Shown: piece by piece, positions 63,719 through 64,000 of the stretch
Numbering within the stretch: the stretch's first letter is position 1
Layout of the letters: each line of letters opens with the position of its first letter
Assembly: GCA_044235425.1 (NCBI GenBank)
Contig: JBIIHW010000004.1
Coordinates: 124,001 to 188,000, forward strand
Source of the DNA: JBJSXJ01 sp044235425
GTDB taxonomy: Bacteria; Planctomycetota; Planctomycetia; Pirellulales; Pirellulaceae
Direction of reading: 5' to 3'
DNA length: 64,000 nt
Notes under the pieces: model-generated
The model's database searches: none
What the model was told of the DNA's origin: nothing
Seen by the model: only the letters and a program-made list of their open reading frames with translations
Program-made: the position numbers and the translations under genes

Positions 63719-64000
63719 TTAGCGGCCACGCTTACGATCCTCGACGGGTTCTTGCTTATCCCATTTCGTAGCCAATTCCTCGGCGGTCGGCTGACGCAGT
63801 GGACGGACCACTCGAAAACCCACATGCAGTGCGTCGGTCAGATACCAGATGCTCTTGGGAACTTGCGGGTCTTGCTGTTTCCAATCGGCAATGGATTGAT
63901 CTCGAGCGGCGCTGCGAAGTTGAGCGGCATCGGCATCCCAGCTGCCTCCACGAACCACTCGCCCCCACTCCGTCTTGGGAATGGCAAGCGGATTTTTAGC
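63719..64000 (-). CDS. FGE-sulfatase-like protein, C-terminal end
   Basis: The minus-strand frame is open to the last base, so the 5' part lies outside. The 93 residues seen include RVVRGGSWDADAAQLRSAAR and VGFRVVRPLRQ, the usual end of the SUMF1/FGE-like domain, and a charged tail (KWDKQEPVEDRKRGR). It is the third such domain in the window. Domain function, catalytic or lectin-like, cannot be judged from this piece. Confidence 0.85.
   Translation of the reverse strand, partial: AKNPLAIPKTEWGRVVRGGSWDADAAQLRSAARDQSIADWKQQDPQVPKSIWYLTDALHVGFRVVRPLRQPTAEELATKWDKQEPVEDRKRGR

Overview
The window looks like a chromosomal segment of a planctomycete, most likely of the Pirellula group. The signs are a DUF1549/DUF1553 cytochrome-like protein next to a Tat-exported DUF1501 protein, a prepilin-like DUF1559 protein, a Tat-exported Gfo/Idh/MocA oxidoreductase, a giant Ser/Thr kinase with WD40 repeats next to an ECF-like sigma factor, FHA and FIST proteins, a metacaspase-FGE fusion, a PEP-CTERM protein, and many dispersed palindromic repeats. 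This assignment rests on gene content, not on a marker gene. No rRNA, tRNA or CRISPR array was seen.

Layout. 1-8.1 kb is an exopolysaccharide locus on the + strand: an RmlD-like reductase (cut by the window edge), two GT4 glycosyltransferases, a hexapeptide acyltransferase, an AsnB-like amidotransferase, a FemAB/GNAT protein and a WbpA-like nucleotide-sugar dehydrogenase. The amidotransferase and FemAB pair is typical of exosortase (XrtA)/PEP-CTERM loci, and a PEP-CTERM protein does occur later, at 43.2 kb. 8.3-12.9 kb holds an FHA membrane protein, a small exported protein, a Wza-type export lipoprotein, a second lipoprotein and PurU. 12.9-15.3 kb is gene-free and packed with repeats. 15.3-22.5 kb holds an orphan ParA, NagB, a four-gene minus-strand set (membrane protein, FIST, YHS-like, zinc metallopeptidase) and GluQ. 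23.0-26.4 kb is phoR-phoU-phoB with a triple PHO-box-like repeat before phoU. 26.4-28.5 kb is a small nucleotidyltransferase/partner pair bracketed by palindromes, then a duplicated hairpin repeat. 28.5-42.4 kb holds a metacaspase-FGE protein, an exported protein, the DUF1501 and DUF1549/1553 pair, prmC-prfA-rpmE, a G-rich minisatellite, DUF1559, a small membrane protein and an oxidoreductase.

42.8-63.7 kb is the most unusual part. Three decayed copies of one ISL3-family element lie here (42.85, 44.34 and 63.00 kb). Between the last two is one co-directional minus-strand cluster: an exported 185-residue protein, an ECF-like sigma factor, a 1890-residue membrane Ser/Thr kinase with WD40 repeats, a membrane-anchored VWA protein with six PKD-like repeats, a 1034-residue tubulin-like (Tubulin_2-type) protein, a 742-residue protein with a central membrane hairpin, and a 142-residue protein. 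I read it as a transenvelope signalling and cytoskeletal system of unknown output (transcription factor, kinase, exported sensor or scaffold, tubulin-like NTPase). It is the best candidate here for an undescribed system; its function is not shown by the sequence.
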